A stretch of DNA of 64,000 nucleotides from Meandrina meandrites (GCA_963693305.1 OY855905.1:20492937-20556936), one strand, 5' to 3'; positions 46,007 through 58,487 are shown, counted from the stretch's first letter. Notes: a model not told the origin generated them from the sequence alone. Made by a program: numbers and translations.

Positions 46007-47100
46007 AATGAACTTTGTCACTATTAGTAAGATTTCATACAACAAATTTGGATTATCTGAGTCTTGCAGTCGAAAGCAAACGAAAGAAAGCATTGGCCGG
46101 TTTTAGTGTTCAATAAGATCTAATTGTCTAGAATTATCTAACAAATTGTCAAGGAAAACCAATAGCAGTAGCTTCGTTTGTTTCGAATAAGTCGATTCGG
46201 TAGTTAAGATATTGGAGTTTAAGATTAAAACATTTGATGCAACAATCTCGTGCAAGTTACAAAATTTTTTCAACGTTGTTTCACAAGTGTGAATTTCTGC
46301 CGTCAAAAAATGGCGCGATAGATTATGCGATCAATGGACATGCAGAAGATATGTTTTGATCGCATTGTTTGTTGTGCCGTTCTCTGGCAGGCAGTAATTC
46401 ACCTTTTAGCTTGCTTTCGTTTTTCATGACCGTCATTGAAAACTTGCTTTTTAACTTCAAACACGTACAAGCTTGAATTGTTAGTCTTAAATATTGTTGA
46501 CAGGATTTTTGCTGGTTCGAGTTTTCAAGACAAGTTTTTTCAGTTATCTCTCATAGTCAGAATTTTCTAATTCAGGTTTCGAAGTAGCAGTGCTCGTTGA
46601 AATACTTTCTGAATTTTTATCTTAGTTTTTTCTATCGATCGTTGATTAAGCTGTCGTGCTTTCCACAATTTGTAATGTGAAAGTGAATAGCTACGCAGCT
46701 CTCGTAAGCTTGTAATTCTACTGGTCCTCTAGTGTAGCAGCTGCTATTGTTTTGGGGGCTAGGGGCATTGTTCTTGTTGTTTGTTCTATTGTTCTCTCAG
46801 CCACTCATGTGAGACCTTACGAGAGCTGAATGGCGACCCGTGAAAGTGTTGTATACTTCCACTTAATAAACTTGACTTTGACATTAAAATGTTGTAATTA
46901 GTTTATGATATTTAGCATGATAAGAAATAAACACTTTTACAACTACTATTGTCTCCTTTGTTTATTGTCTTTTATAGAGCGAACAAATAAACACAAAAAA
47001 ATTGCGCTTTTAAAAGGGGCCTGGTAACTAGGAGAAATGTAGGCTATCTCTTTTCATATTTTTTGACTATGTAGGGTTGCCAAAAAGAAAAAAAATTCTG
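46007..47100. other. AT-rich region with a plus-strand polyadenylation signal
   Basis: AATAAA at 46865-46870 after a T/G-rich stretch could end a plus-strand transcript (see 42392). No other feature is supported. Confidence 0.3.
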
Positions 47101-47179
47101 CGATTTTGAACAGAGTCTAGTCAGAAATCAAACATATACTTGGACTTCTGATGGGACAAATCCGTTGCACAGTGCAAGA

Positions 47180-47460
47180 TTTTTCCCGCCAAAAGACTTA
47201 GTATAATTTTAGAGTCAAAACCAGACACCAGTCAAAAGCGCAGACTTTTTTTTCTAGGAACGATTTTCCCGCCAAAAGACTTAGTTTTTTTTTCGTTTTT
47301 TTTTTCTCGGCCCTTTTAAAAGCGCAATATTTATATCAAAGAAAAATTTTCCCGCCAAACGACTTAGTTTTTTTTCGGCTTTTTTTTCTCGGCCCTTTTA
47401 AAAGTGCAACATTTATATCAAAGAAAAAATTTCCCGCCAAAAAACTTAGTTTTCCTTTTT
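47180..47460 (+). repeat. Four copies of an ~83-bp tandem repeat
   Basis: The core cccgccaaaagacttag begins at 47185, 47268, 47351 and 47433, with spacings of 83, 83 and 82. The later three copies share a T-run, then ctcggcccttttaaaagcgc and atttatatcaaag. The first copy is diverged after the core. Confidence 0.85.
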
Positions 47461-48228
47461 CGCTCCGTTTAAAAGCGCATCCATGACTGTAAACATTGAT
47501 TCTGTGCAGGAAGCTGTCACCAGCTAAAGACATCAGGAATTCTTGATCCTTTTGCCAATGTCTTTCAACCTGTAAAGAAAAAAAAACATTTTAACTTAAT
47601 GGTTATAGTCTCCACTATGCTTTCTAAACATTTTGTACCTGTATCACCAAGACATTAATTGTAAAAAGAACTGGAAGGTAATCATTTGAGATGGTATGAA
47701 GAAAAAGCTAAAATGCGACAAATGAAAACAATCTTAAGGTAAATGAAAAAAATCATTAAATGCTAGCAGTTTTGAATTAATCTTCCTCGCCTCATCAAGC
47801 TGGGATTTGCAGAATTTACACTGAGTAGAATAGTTTGTAATTCATTGCGATTCTATTTACTTCTAAATCATTCAACAATGAACCCCTTTGGTAACAAGAC
47901 TGAAACGGGAACTGAAAGTTAAGACTATCAACCACGAGTTTTGTCTTGAAACGTCCAACAGACTGATTACGGTGGCTACATCTATCTCCCTTCTTCGACG
48001 TACAAGGCCTTGCCGGTATGATCACGTTTGATTCACGTCCAAGGTACATACAAATAAAATAAACTTAACTAAAACTAAAACTTCCTTATTTCTGTTGAAA
48101 GATCTTTCATGTTCAGAAATTTGGTTTAGACAGCATGAATTGAAGAAGTATCAAAATGAAAATAGCTTACGTTCACCATTGAAGAAAATGAGCCATTCTA
48201 CCTGCCCCCCACCCTCGCATTCTGCTGC

Positions 48229-48303
48229 ACATCATCCTCGGAAACCCCAGTCTCTCCCTTCCCTTCCCGTCTCCTTTGAAGCCCTGGGTTTCCGAGGATG
48301 GCT
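48229..48303. repeat. Short fold-back repeat
   Basis: catcctcggaaacccc at the left is the inverse of gggtttccgaggatg at the right, about 40 bases apart. It is a small hairpin element of a common dispersed type. Confidence 0.65.
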
Positions 48304-49324
48304 GCACATCGACAAATAGTTTGTCTGAAGATTTTGTGTTTTCGTTTGAACACTGGTTTGCACTGGATCATTAGTGATGAACAATCATCGTTAGATTGCG
48401 CATATCAGGAAACTCGAAACACTGGGTTATAAACTAATTTAAAAAAAAATTTTGCTGGGCAAACTCACCTGTTGCTATGATTAAGAGAACGTCTTTTCCG
48501 TCTTCTAAAGGAAAAAGTCGAGCAATAAGTTGCAAAACCTGTTGGAAAAAGTAAAATAAATAAGTTAACCCTTCTCGTCCGTTACCTGAAGGTAAAAACT
48601 GAAATGTGATATTAACGTAAATGTAGGAAATGGACAGTATCGCATTGCAAATTTAAATGTTTCCCAGGCCAACTTAACTACAAGGAGAGCTTCAGCTAAA
48701 TTTCAGAAAGTCACTTGAGGTATTATTACGTTTTCTGGATGGGTTGACAGTCTATTGTACCCCCCTCCCCCTACATGTCGCGTTGTCTTTACAGTACTCG
48801 GGAAGCATTGTTAACGTCAAGTATCGCAGTCAAGAACACTGCGTCACAATGTCCTTGGCAAACGCTTATACCCGGAGTTCAAAGCGCTATCCATCAGGCC
48901 TTAGATGCTAAACAAATTTGTGATTCTTGGTATTTGAAGCACCTTCTGTAAGCCCTACACGTCCTTGAGATCAGTTTGAATACTCAGCGGCGTTGGATTC
49001 CTGGATCGATCTAAGCATTCTCACTTATTTTTTAGGTAAAAGGAACACATGCATGTACCTACCATTTGCAGTGACGTGATAAGTCGTTTTGTCGTAGGTG
49101 AAATCGTCCAGAAACTAGGGGAAAAACGATCAATCAATCAATCAATCAATGGGTTCTCTCTTGGAACTTAGTTGAAGAGTATAAATTGCATTATTACGTC
49201 ATTACATATGCATGTTGATTGTGACTCCAAGAAAAGTCTTAACTAGTTTGACTCAGTATTGACGAGGGCAGTTACATGGAAAATTGGTTTTCGTCGTCAA
49301 ACCATGTCCACATTATATGGTGTG

Positions 49325-49345
49325 GGGGGGGGGGGGGGGGGGTGG
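49325..49345 (+). repeat. G-run
   Basis: About 18 consecutive G, directly beside the candidate exon at 49360-49459. Confidence 0.8.
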
Positions 49346-49571
49346 AAAACTGTGCTCACCTGTTTTGCTCGCGATCGCAGAGATGAAAGTTCTCAATTTT
49401 CAAGTCTTTAGGACTTGTTGCATCGTAAATGAACATGATGAAGGCAGGTAGTCCAGAAACTGTTGGAAAAAGCAAAATCAAACAAATAAATACAGAAACT
49501 TATGCTGTTAAAGTCGATCGAGAGGGTAACATTATCAACGTAGTGCGTGAGCAAGATCAAGCCAGAGTGGC

Positions 49572-49712
49572 AAGATTTCCGCACAGCCCCATACATTAAT
49601 TATGCGTACAATTTTCTGACTGACTCGTTCTTTTCATGATTGCTGTTGTATATGGTGATAGTATGAAATAGCTGCATACATAATTAATGTATGGGGCTGT
49701 GCGGGAAATCTT
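49572..49712. mobile_element. MITE with 33-34 bp terminal inverted repeats
   Basis: The left arm 49572-49604 (aagatttccgcacagcccc...) and the right arm 49679-49712 (...ggggctgtgcgggaaatctt) are inverted copies differing by one inserted base. The element is 141 bp and has no ORF. A diverged relative is at 43497-43636. No target duplication is certain. Confidence 0.8.
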
Positions 49713-50552
49713 AACTCCGTTTAATTTTCGAGAATATTAATTTTGGGTGTTGTAAGAAGAAGGTGGCCTGGCAATAATCAATGATTTAAAATGAAGCTCG
49801 AAATGATTAATTGTATCGAGAAATCATAACAGTTTTCGCCAATCGTATGTTATTTCTCATTTTCTTCTAGAACATATCTCCCACTGTGTCATAGAAAAAA
49901 GGTCAATTAAGTCATCGTATTAAAAAACGTTTGGATGCAGAGGACCACGCAACGAAGAATAAAACTACTTGACTTGTCTGTTGCCGGATCTCTTGAAAAA
50001 GAAATACTCGTACCAGACGTCACGTTAAGTGCAGATAAAACCAAATTGATTGCAAGGCTGGTACTACGGCAAAAGGGCAAAATTTATTTATTTATTTATT
50101 TATTCATTGGCAAAATTTATTTTTTTTAGTCATCGTATGTTATATACCAGCTCACATGTATTTAATATTCAGCGTATCAGACGTCCAGTCATAAATTATT
50201 CACACAGCTCCGGCATAACTGCATATCAAGTTTTCTTACCTATGCACACAAGAGTTTGATTCTACTATTCCCATTAATGTTTCCAAACCTCACAAACGAA
50301 TTATATACAACCATTGTCTGATAGAAAGAATTATCTTTGAGGACCATTACCTTTCAGAGAAGCCGATCATTCTCCTGTATTCTTGAAGTGGTCCAATTCG
50401 TAGGGCTGCGTGACTTTTCTCAAGTCTGCCTCTGGTGACTTCATCTCACTAACGCAGTGCTAAGCATTTCTGCAGTCCTTGTAGATTAGAAACTGTTCAA
50501 AGTTTCCAATTCTGTACACAGCAATTCGAAGTGCATTCCTTATCGAAGACTC

Positions 50553-53500
50553 CTGCAACAAAACGTGGTTTGACCAAGAACAGTTTCACACGTGCAACAA
50601 TCGTGAATACATTAATTTTGAATTTTTAAAGAAAATCGATATGAGTGGTCAAATGCAAATTTGTCTGCAGTTTATCATGTCGAATACTGGTCAAGTATCC
50701 GTTCGTTAGTTTGTTTTCTCCGATGCAAAAGCGCACAGAAAATAACTACAAATTGTTTCCATTGCGGAACAAAACTGAAATTAAGGTTTTGGTAGCAGAG
50801 AAGTGGTCGTAGCGAAGGTTAAGGGAGCGTTCATTTTTTTATGGGGTGGGGGTGTGGGGCTGCTAGTTATACTATCTCAGAAAAATAGACGACCCCTAAG
50901 TTTTCGATATCAGCGGGAGCTTCAGCAAATATATTTGACATTCAAAAGAAGCTAGCTACTTGACCAAATATATTTAAAATATATATAAAAGAGGTAGACA
51001 ATTTTCCCAATTCAATTAAAGAAGGCGATTGCAAGACTTAAATACGGTTTTTTGACTGTTATTTTATCCTGTTAATCGCAAAAGTAGCATAAATGCAGAT
51101 AGTTAAATGGCTGTACGCACTCTTCACCTCTTTGAAAATTACGCAAATCCGAAGAAGTCCACAATTATCTATCACTTATCACCTTTTATCTTCACAAAAC
51201 CTTTTTCCAAGACGTTTATGATTTTCTCAGGCAAAGAAGAAATTGTTTGATGGCGTATGAATTTGATAGAAAACATTATGTGTAAAGCGCTCTTATGAAA
51301 AGGGCAGGAAGGAGAGGTCGAGGAACCAACACTGTACCAATAATCGCCTTTGACATATAACTTCTAAGTCTGGATACGAGCCTATAGTGGCCCATCAGGC
51401 TTATCCCGGTTTCCGTAGCATGAAGCGACTAGGCGTATTTCTATTCTCACCCCTGGATGGGATGCTAGTCCATCGCAGGGTTACCCCCAGCAGTAAATTG
51501 GGGTAAATGCTGTAAAGGTGTTTGCCAAACCTTTGAGCTCGGCTAAGGGCGTCTGATTTTAATCAAAGATCGTACCCTTTTGACTTTTATCAAAGGTCGA
51601 CTCTTGTCAAAGGCATCTTTGATCGCGTCAAATCTCCTACTTACTTTTTATACTGCATCAATTCCTTGCCAAAGGCAATCTTTGTCGATGTTAACAAGGC
51701 TCCCCCCCCCCCCCCCCGCTTCCCCCTCCACCCCACACACAAAGTTTCTTCGAGCAAGAATTACTATTTGTGATCTTACCTAATAATAGAAGCATAAAAG
51801 ACATCATCCCTTAGTGAAATAAGTTCTTTGCTTGTGTATAATGCCTAGTCCGAGTCACCATACTAAATAAGTGACTGGCCATTAATTAGACGGGGAGGGC
51901 TGGTGCAAATGCGGACAGGGGGAAGTCAATGAGAAGTTTAAGGGGGCGAGTGGATAAGATAAAGCGAGTCAGCAAAAAATGTGCCTCATAAAACAGGAGA
52001 ATTTGAACATAACCTTACTCCATTTGTGCCAGCCCCTCCCCCCTCTAAAAAAATGAGCAGTCCCTATTACAAAATCATGTAACTGTTGAATGACTGAATG
52101 AGAACTTTACTGAAGTGTCAAAGAACCTTATAGCGTGGGAAATAATACCCCATACTAATAAGGGGACACTGGAAACTACACTAATACTAATATTAATACA
52201 AGAAAAATATATGTAAGTGATATAAAAAATGGTATTAAAATCTGTGATATAAAATTGACTAAAAAATATGTGCAGCCCTTGCAGCCGGTGTCCATTAAGC
52301 GAGTTATGTCCCTTTTGCGAATACAATTTGTAAAAGCCTGCACTGTCTTGGCTGATCTGTCAGCCATAGACAGTTTGCCCCATAGTTTGGGTCCTAAACA
52401 GAAGTAATCTGATTTGCTTTGCTTTTTCCTCTTTGGGTAGCTGACCAGTCTAAGTCAGCATTCTTAATAGCGGATGGGCCAATGATTTTTATGCTGGAAA
52501 AAGGGGAGTTGGGCACATAAATTTGGGGGATTTAAGGGGGTGAGTGGATGAGAGGAGGAGAGTCAGCAAAAAAGTGCTTCATAAAAGGGGAGAATATGAA
52601 CATAGCCTTCCTTCATTTGCATTAGCCCCTTCTGCCCACTAAATATTGACCCACCAGTCCCTAAGATATTACACAATCATGTATAAACTGAAACAGAAGA
52701 AATAACCTGCTTTTACTTTGTGATTTCCATCTTGGATAGCTGACAAGCTCAAAACAGGCAGGTTACAAGATAAGCTATTGTATTTGTAATTTTTGGTATA
52801 ATCAAAATTTCAAGGTTTTAAGGGTCGCTTAAGACCATGTTGCATTACCATGGCAACCCAGCTAAATATAAATCAACAAAAGAATAGAACAATGCTCCAT
52901 TTCTGAAAATTTAGTCATAAGATTTTTTTCACCATTTGTGCACAACAAACTCAAAACAATTCTGACATTCTAACATTGAAGAAATAACATTTTTTTGTAT
53001 AATTTCTAAGAATGTTTTACTGTGAAACTCAGAAAACCGTGAACACCAGAAATATTAATGGAATGTTATTGTGTTGCAAGGAAAAGCCAATCAGGCGTGA
53101 GAAAACTAAACCGCAAACAGCAACGGTTATTAGTTTGTGGTTTTGAAGTTTGCTTGAGTGTTCCAAAATTTCATTGTGATTGGTCACTACACAATCAACA
53201 TTCCTGAAATATTTCAGATGTTCACGGTATTCTGAATTTGACAGTAAAATTCTTTTGCTAAATTTCAGATTTTTTGTAGTCAGCAGTTCTTGCTTTCTAT
53301 GAGTACAACTTTGTAAAATTTCTTAAAATTCTAACAACTGGTTTGTTTGAAATACATGTAGCACCTTTCTGCGTATGTGCAGCATTCAAATTTGTTTCTC
53401 TCACAGCCTTGCATCAGCGTTGAATTCAAAGAGCCGGCAGAAACTGTGTTCAGCCACCTTAATGATGAGGCAAGTATTATTCAACTACGAAAAATGAGAA

Positions 53501-53890
53501 AACACAACTAACAAAAATACCAAAAGATGAAAAAGAGCAAACAGTCTTTCCTGACCTTTCGTATAAATTTTGGAAATCAATGTTCTATGAATTGCTTCGT
53601 GATTTATCTCTTAGAAAAAAACAAGAGATCTGTGGAAGTCATAAAAGCATGAATTTTGCTTTTTGTAGTCATGAGATGTGACATAAAAGCAACAGTTACA
53701 TTCGGTCACCAAAAATAAACAGTCTGTGTCCCTGTATTTTTTCTCATTTCTTATAATTCTCACCAATCACTTTGCTCTTACAGATAAGAAAGGTCAGATT
53801 AACACCTAAAAATACAGGCTAACCAACAATAATCAGACATGCTTTCTTGACCCAAAAAAGGCTATGAAATTCTCCATGTAGTGACTCACT
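50553..53890. other. Repeat-rich intergenic region
   Basis: Holds a SINE copy (51385-51535), a C-run at 51704, similar tracts reading aaatgtgcctcataaaacag and aaagtgcttcataaaagggg near 51976 and 52570, and an AT-rich repeat body at 52800-53465 with ttaccatggcaaccc. No supported gene. Confidence 0.4.
51385..51535 (-). mobile_element. SINE-like repeat, inverted relative to the 25.0 kb copy
   Basis: Contains cccatcaggcttatcccggt, ttccgtagcatgaagcgact, then gatgggatgctagtccatcg and cagggttacccccagcag. These are the reverse complements of the tail and middle of the SINE family at 44325 and 25020. Confidence 0.65.
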
Positions 53891-53897
53891 TAATTAC

Positions 53898-55172
53898 TTA
53901 TTTCATGTGATTATCGTAGTGTTCAAGAAGAAGGACTTGGCTACCTAGTTCCTCCAAGCAAATCCAACATTCAAAATGGCCTAGCCTGAGCTCTTGAAAG
54001 TTGGATGCTACGGTAGTACCTTTGCAGACTGGTTGAGGGCTACAGTTTGTGTCGAGGTCATTCAAAGTAATGGACTCCTTGTTGCATGCATAATTGAAAC
54101 GCCTCTGCTGTGTGCGGGATTTTCCATGTCTTTTTAAATTTTTTCCTTGGATAAAACACTTGCCACGCTGTTTGCATTGACGAGGCTTTAACCCTGAGTG
54201 TAATATTTGATGTGTTTTCAATCTTTGTTTGTGTTTAAAACACTTGCTACACTCCTTGCATTGATAAGGTTTTTCACCAGTGTGGACTCTTTCATGAGAT
54301 CGCAAATTAGATGCATGTCCAAAGCACTTGCCACAATGTTTGCACTCATAAGGCTTTTCACCTGTGTGCACTCTTTCGTGACTTCGCAAATGTGATGTGC
54401 GACTAAAACATTTGCCACACTGTTTGCATTCATAAGGCTTTTCACCAGTATGGACTCTTTCGTGTTGCCGTAAATCTCCTGCTTGTGAAAAACACTTGCC
54501 ACAATGCTTGCATTTATGAGGTTTCTGCCCTGTGTGTATTTTTTTATGTTTTTGTAAGTATCCTTGGAGACTGAAACACTTGCCACATTGTTTGCATTCA
54601 AAAGGCTTTTCTCCCGTGTGTACCCGTTCATGTGCCTTCAAAGTGTATTTCCTGGTAAAACACTTGCCACACTCTGTGCATTTAAAAGGCATTATGCCTG
54701 TATGTTTTATTTCGTGTTCCTGCAATTTGCATCTCCGAGTAAAACATTCTCCACATTGTTTACATTTGTAAGGCTTTTCTAATGTGTGTACTCGTTCATG
54801 AAGCTGCAAACCGTCTGCACGGGTGAAACACTTTCCGCAGTGTTTGCATTCATAAGGCTTCTTGCCTGTGTGGCTACTTTCATGTCTCTGCAAAGCTCCT
54901 CGTTGGCTGAAACACTTGCCACACTGTTTGCACTCATAAGGCTTCTCACCTGTGTGGACTCTTTCATGAGTTCGCAAATGTGATCTTTGGTTAAAACACT
55001 TGCCACACTGTTTGCATTTATAAGGCTTCTCTCCTGTGTGGCCTCTTTCATGGGTCCTCAAACTCGCAGTTTGCTTAAAACACTTGCCACACTGTTCGCA
55101 TCTGTAAGGCTTATTTTTTGTGTGTAGTCTATCATGTGTCTTAAGTTTTGGCATCATGTGTCCATACAGTAC
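53898..55172 (-). CDS. C2H2 zinc-finger protein, terminal exon
   Basis: The exon starts after an acceptor ttatttccag at 55173-55174 and runs to a stop at 53898. It encodes 11 canonical C2H2 fingers in tandem with TGEKPY-type linkers. The consensus is [10 protein letters not shown] followed by LRxHERVH. Before them is the tail of a partial finger ([14 protein letters not shown]). After them is a degenerate finger in which the second Cys and a zinc His are replaced (CKQRGKCF...HGKSR). An atypical last finger near the C-terminus reads [10 protein letters not shown]...HYDNH. Such arrays bind DNA. No target can be read from the sequence here. The 5' exons, which may carry an additional domain, were not found at 55173-56215. 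The near-identical fingers suggest recent duplication within the array. Confidence 0.88.
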   Translation of the reverse strand, partial: VLYGHMMPKLKTHDRLHTKNKPYRCEQCGKCFKQTASLRTHERGHTGEKPYKCKQCGKCFNQRSHLRTHERVHTGEKPYECKQCGKCFSQRGALQRHESSHTGKKPYECKHCGKCFTRADGLQLHERVHTLEKPYKCKQCGECFTRRCKLQEHEIKHTGIMPFKCTECGKCFTRKYTLKAHERVHTGEKPFECKQCGKCFSLQGYLQKHKKIHTGQKPHKCKHCGKCFSQAGDLRQHERVHTGEKPYECKQCGKCFSRTSHLRSHERVHTGEKPYECKHCGKCFGHASNLRSHERVHTGEKPYQCKECSKCFKHKQRLKTHQILHSGLKPRQCKQRGKCFIQGKNLKRHGKSRTQQRRFNYACNKESITLNDLDTNCSPQPVCKGTTVASNFQELRLGHFECWICLEELGSQVLLLEHYDNHMK

Positions 55173-56214
55173 CTGGAAATAAACGAAATGTGAGAAAACG
55201 TTCCCAAACAATTCAGTAGCTTGTCACAAGGCACTTATTCTCTTAACATGTTAAGTAGTACATGGCTATTGGCATGCAAGCAATGATTTGCGTTTTTTTT
55301 CCAACTCACTGAGTTTCATGTTGATGCTATTTTGGTTGTTCTGGAAACCATTATAGAGGGCTCATCCAGGTAATAGTAGACTGTGCATGCTTTACTGTCA
55401 TGTGGGGATGATTGAGACATTCGAGTGGGGAGCATGCATACAAATATGGTTTCAAGGGTGGGGGCGGGGAACTTGAAATAATAATTATTATTCTTTCAGT
55501 GTAAGTGTTGTAATTGCAGCAGCATTCTAGATTTTTTCATGTATAGGGGATCATTTGAATTCATACTTTTGGAAGTATCCTTCATATCCATGCTCATCCC
55601 CATGCTCAAAAAACAAATTAAACACAGCATAATATCCTGTTAAGGGATTACCTTTATTACCACTCAAATCTCAGACCCAAAAATCTTTCCAAAAACATTC
55701 AACCCTCTATGACCAAATATTAGCCAATGGGGTTATTTAATAAGTTCTTAAAGAAAGATTTCCCTAATAGTAAGCACCAATTGTAGGCCTTGTTTTATAA
55801 TTGACAATTGTTTGCGAATGATTAGAGCTACTGTGGGGTTTGTCTCAGGTTTCATGTCATTATGTTCAGATCATTTTTAAATAATATGTGGTATTCTTCA
55901 ATGCACCAAAACATTTTAGCCACAGTATCCCATCAAAAAAAAGAAAGCAATGATTTTTGAAAACAATGTTCCATCCAAATCTTAACACCTCCGCCCCTTG
56001 TACATGTACATAAGCCAACCTAAGGGCCGGGCACAAGGCAAATATCAGCTCAGGTCATAAAAAAGCAGAGAATCCACTGTCTTGTTACACCAAGGCTGCC
56101 AGCAGTCTGCTTCTAACTGTTCCTGAAATCCTGCACACACCCTGAAAAATTAAATGTTTTTGCGCCGTATGCTAGCAAAAGAAAGAGACTTCACAATTCA
56201 CAGTCTAGTAAGAG
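55173..56214. other. Upstream flank or intron of the zinc-finger gene
   Basis: No exon was identified on the minus strand. AT-rich with scattered microsatellite-like words. Confidence 0.35.
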
Positions 56215-56830
56215 TAAGTAAGTAAGGCTTTATTTCAAGAGGGTAACACCGATAAACTTGTGGCCCTCAGAAAGAAAAAGAAAAGTCAAAATAAAATAAA
56301 AATAACAGAAATTACAATGGTAAAAATTTAAAATAGAAAATAAAACTATGTCATTATCATATCATTATCCATATTAAAAAGCAGTTTGTTGGTTAACTTT
56401 ATAAGTGCTGTTTCTGTAGAATGATTTGGTCGAAAGGCTGACTGGAGGTTGTATAACAAATCGTAACTATGCAAATATTTGTAGAGGGATGATGCAACAT
56501 GTCGTTCAAGAATAGTCGAGAGAACTGGTAATACAGAAATTGGTCTGTAATTGCTTGTGTCTTCACGGGAACCGTTTTTGAACAAGGGAGTGACTTGAGC
56601 AGTTTTCCAGGTCGATGGAAAGTGGCCAGTAGATATGGAAATATTCATAAGACGACAAAGAGGATAGGTCAGGACTGGAGCTGCTAACTTGAGAACCTTC
56701 GCACTAAGGCCATCACAGCCAGTCAGTCGCCTTACTTGAGGAGATCTTCTTTATAAGATCAAGCATCTGTGCCTCAGTAATAGGTGGTATTTCAAAGGTC
56801 TGGTTTCAGCCTGTATGTACACACTTAAAA
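56215..56830 (-). mobile_element. LINE fragment (CR1/L2-like reverse transcriptase)
   Basis: Minus-strand reading gives FEIPPITEAQMLDLIKK, then LSAKVLKLAAPVL, then WKTAQVTPLFKNGSREDTSN, then YRPISVLPVLSTILER and QSAFRPNHSTETALI, the N-terminal fingers of a non-LTR reverse transcriptase. A 4-base duplication (actgactgg) at about 56734 breaks the frame between SSSKAT and CDGLSAK. After NMDNDMI the coding jumps to a 3' UTR with gccttacttacttac repeats. So it is internally deleted and frameshifted. Confidence 0.85.
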
Positions 56831-58300
56831 ATATGTGCCAAACTTCCTGCGAAAGTCCACACACAAAAACCGAATGACCTCTACTAGAAAAACAGAAGCA
56901 ACCTATTCTTAAGTATTCCTGATGTACTGTACAGCTACACTACTGTAGTCAGAAAAGCTGTCTTAGGAACTTTTGCCTAAATTGTCTGCACAAATAATTG
57001 ATGCTGTGAGAAAAGCATTTGCATAACAACAATTTTCACTCTTCTGAAACAATGCCTCTGAGATACAAAAAATCAAAGGATAAACCTAGGTCATGTGACC
57101 ACTGTAACATCACAACAACCTCATCATCATTCATTTGTTTACCATACATGAGCCAATGGCCAAGCATGGGAAGTCAACAAATTAATTAAAGGCAAATAGA
57201 CAAGTAGATATATGAGAAGATTTTTCAAGCCTTCCTCTTTAATTTTGCTCAGCTTGAAAGCTGTATGGTGGGATTTTCAGGTGGAAAATTACCTCAGCAC
57301 TTGAGCAGTTCCAATTTGGAACAGTTAGAGTTTCCACCCTTACTTTATAATTAGATGCATAGCAAACAGTGAGTGCAAAATCCTTTACGCTGCTCAAATT
57401 CACCAAAACAACGACCTTAAACAACAGGTAAGAGCATTTTATCTGTTGGTCATACAGTACTTCATGTTATTATATGCAAATCTACGAACTGTTCTGTAAA
57501 TTACACACATTTGCTATAAAAAATGTTTATGTGATGTGCACACAGTTTGTCCGCCACCCTGTGGTTTACTGTGCAATAAAAATCTGTCCTTGGGGCACTT
57601 AACCTTGTTAGACCCTAGGTTTTTCAGTTGGCAAAAACTTTGCAGATTGGCAAAAGTATCAAAGGTGTTATGTTTGGATGGGGCAGGCAGATTTTTTTTA
57701 AAAGTTGAGCTAAGCAATTGGAATCACAGCCGGCAGTTACTAGCAAAAAGCTGTTTAAAGCTGATTACATTAAATTCTTCTTTTCCTCATTTGACAGTAT
57801 CAAGGGTGCCATAGTACTTGGGTGGGGCAGGCACAAATTAAAAAAATCAAGTATAATAATAGGAATCACAGCGGTTACTATCAATCCTTGTCAGTGAAAC
57901 ATAAAGATTGATTTTTATTGATTATACATTGATTATATTAATTGGTTTTCAATGATCAATTTCCATCAATTGCCGTGAAAAAAAGCCGTGAATCTAATTA
58001 AAATTAATAATTTGCTATGTTCCAGCACACGGGATTCAAAGCTGAAAACAATAACTTAAACGTGTAATTATTTATACAAAAACTTTAAAAATGTATATTC
58101 ATGAATGTTTCATTGGTTGCGGTGCTCGGTCGTTGGAGTTCGTGCATACTCTTCAAATAAATATATACATGAGAGCAAGGGTCCTGCGCGACCTAAATCG
58201 CATTTAACATTTTCACAACAGTTTATGTTATTTTATGAAGGTGATATGTGATCTACGCAGTGAATTTCCAATTTTAGCAATTGGAATGAAGAAGCCTGAA
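56831..58300. other. Intergenic region
   Basis: No gene recognised. Two similar tracts (near 57640-57740 and 57790-57890) share gggcaggcag/gggcaggcac and ggaatcacagc, indicating a degraded local duplication of about 150 bp. Confidence 0.35.
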
Positions 58301-58308
58301 AAGAATCA

Positions 58309-58342
<34 letters not shown>

Positions 58343-58357
58343 GATACCGGTGCGATG
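58309..58357 (-). tRNA. tRNA-like 3' half (pseudogene or SINE remnant)
   Basis: On the minus strand, cgcggaggtcacgggttcga and atcccgttgaagccc give a perfect T arm and a 3' acceptor strand. The D arm and 5' acceptor strand are absent, because the sequence changes abruptly at 58358. It is a truncated copy. Confidence 0.55.
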
Positions 58358-58487
58358 ATTAAAGCGCTTTTAATTGTCATCAAATCGCTTTTATGTCTAA
58401 TTTTGCAACTTCGACACCATTTTAAAATTTTAAAAAGTGTTAGAACACCAATTTTTAAACTTAACATCCATGCAGTTCTTAACTCCA

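Larger units (their letters stand above)
47565..50552 (-). pseudogene. Exon chain of an unrecognised minus-strand gene, probably degraded
   Basis: Four candidate exons with canonical splice sites and compatible phases lie on the minus strand: 50552-50351, 49459-49360, 49114-49063 and 48538-48469. A final acceptor at 47569 gives an immediate stop. The joined frame reads SSIRNALRIAVYRIGNFEQF, then SGLPAFIMFIYDATSPKDL, then FWTISPTTKRLITSLQM, then VLQLIARLFPLEDGKDVLL. These look like genuine protein segments with alternating hydrophobic pattern. The 50552-50351 exon contains two in-frame stops (TAG, TGA). Its length still keeps phase, so either it is a pseudogene exon or it is not part of the mature transcript. 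I do not recognise the family. Further upstream exons were not found. Confidence 0.45.

Noticed and set aside
53407..53469. Exon-like segment reading PCISVEFKEPAETVFSHLNDE with a GC donor
   Set aside because: It ends with gccaccttaatga beside an AT-rich repeat body and looks like the terminus of a dispersed element. No partner exons were found.
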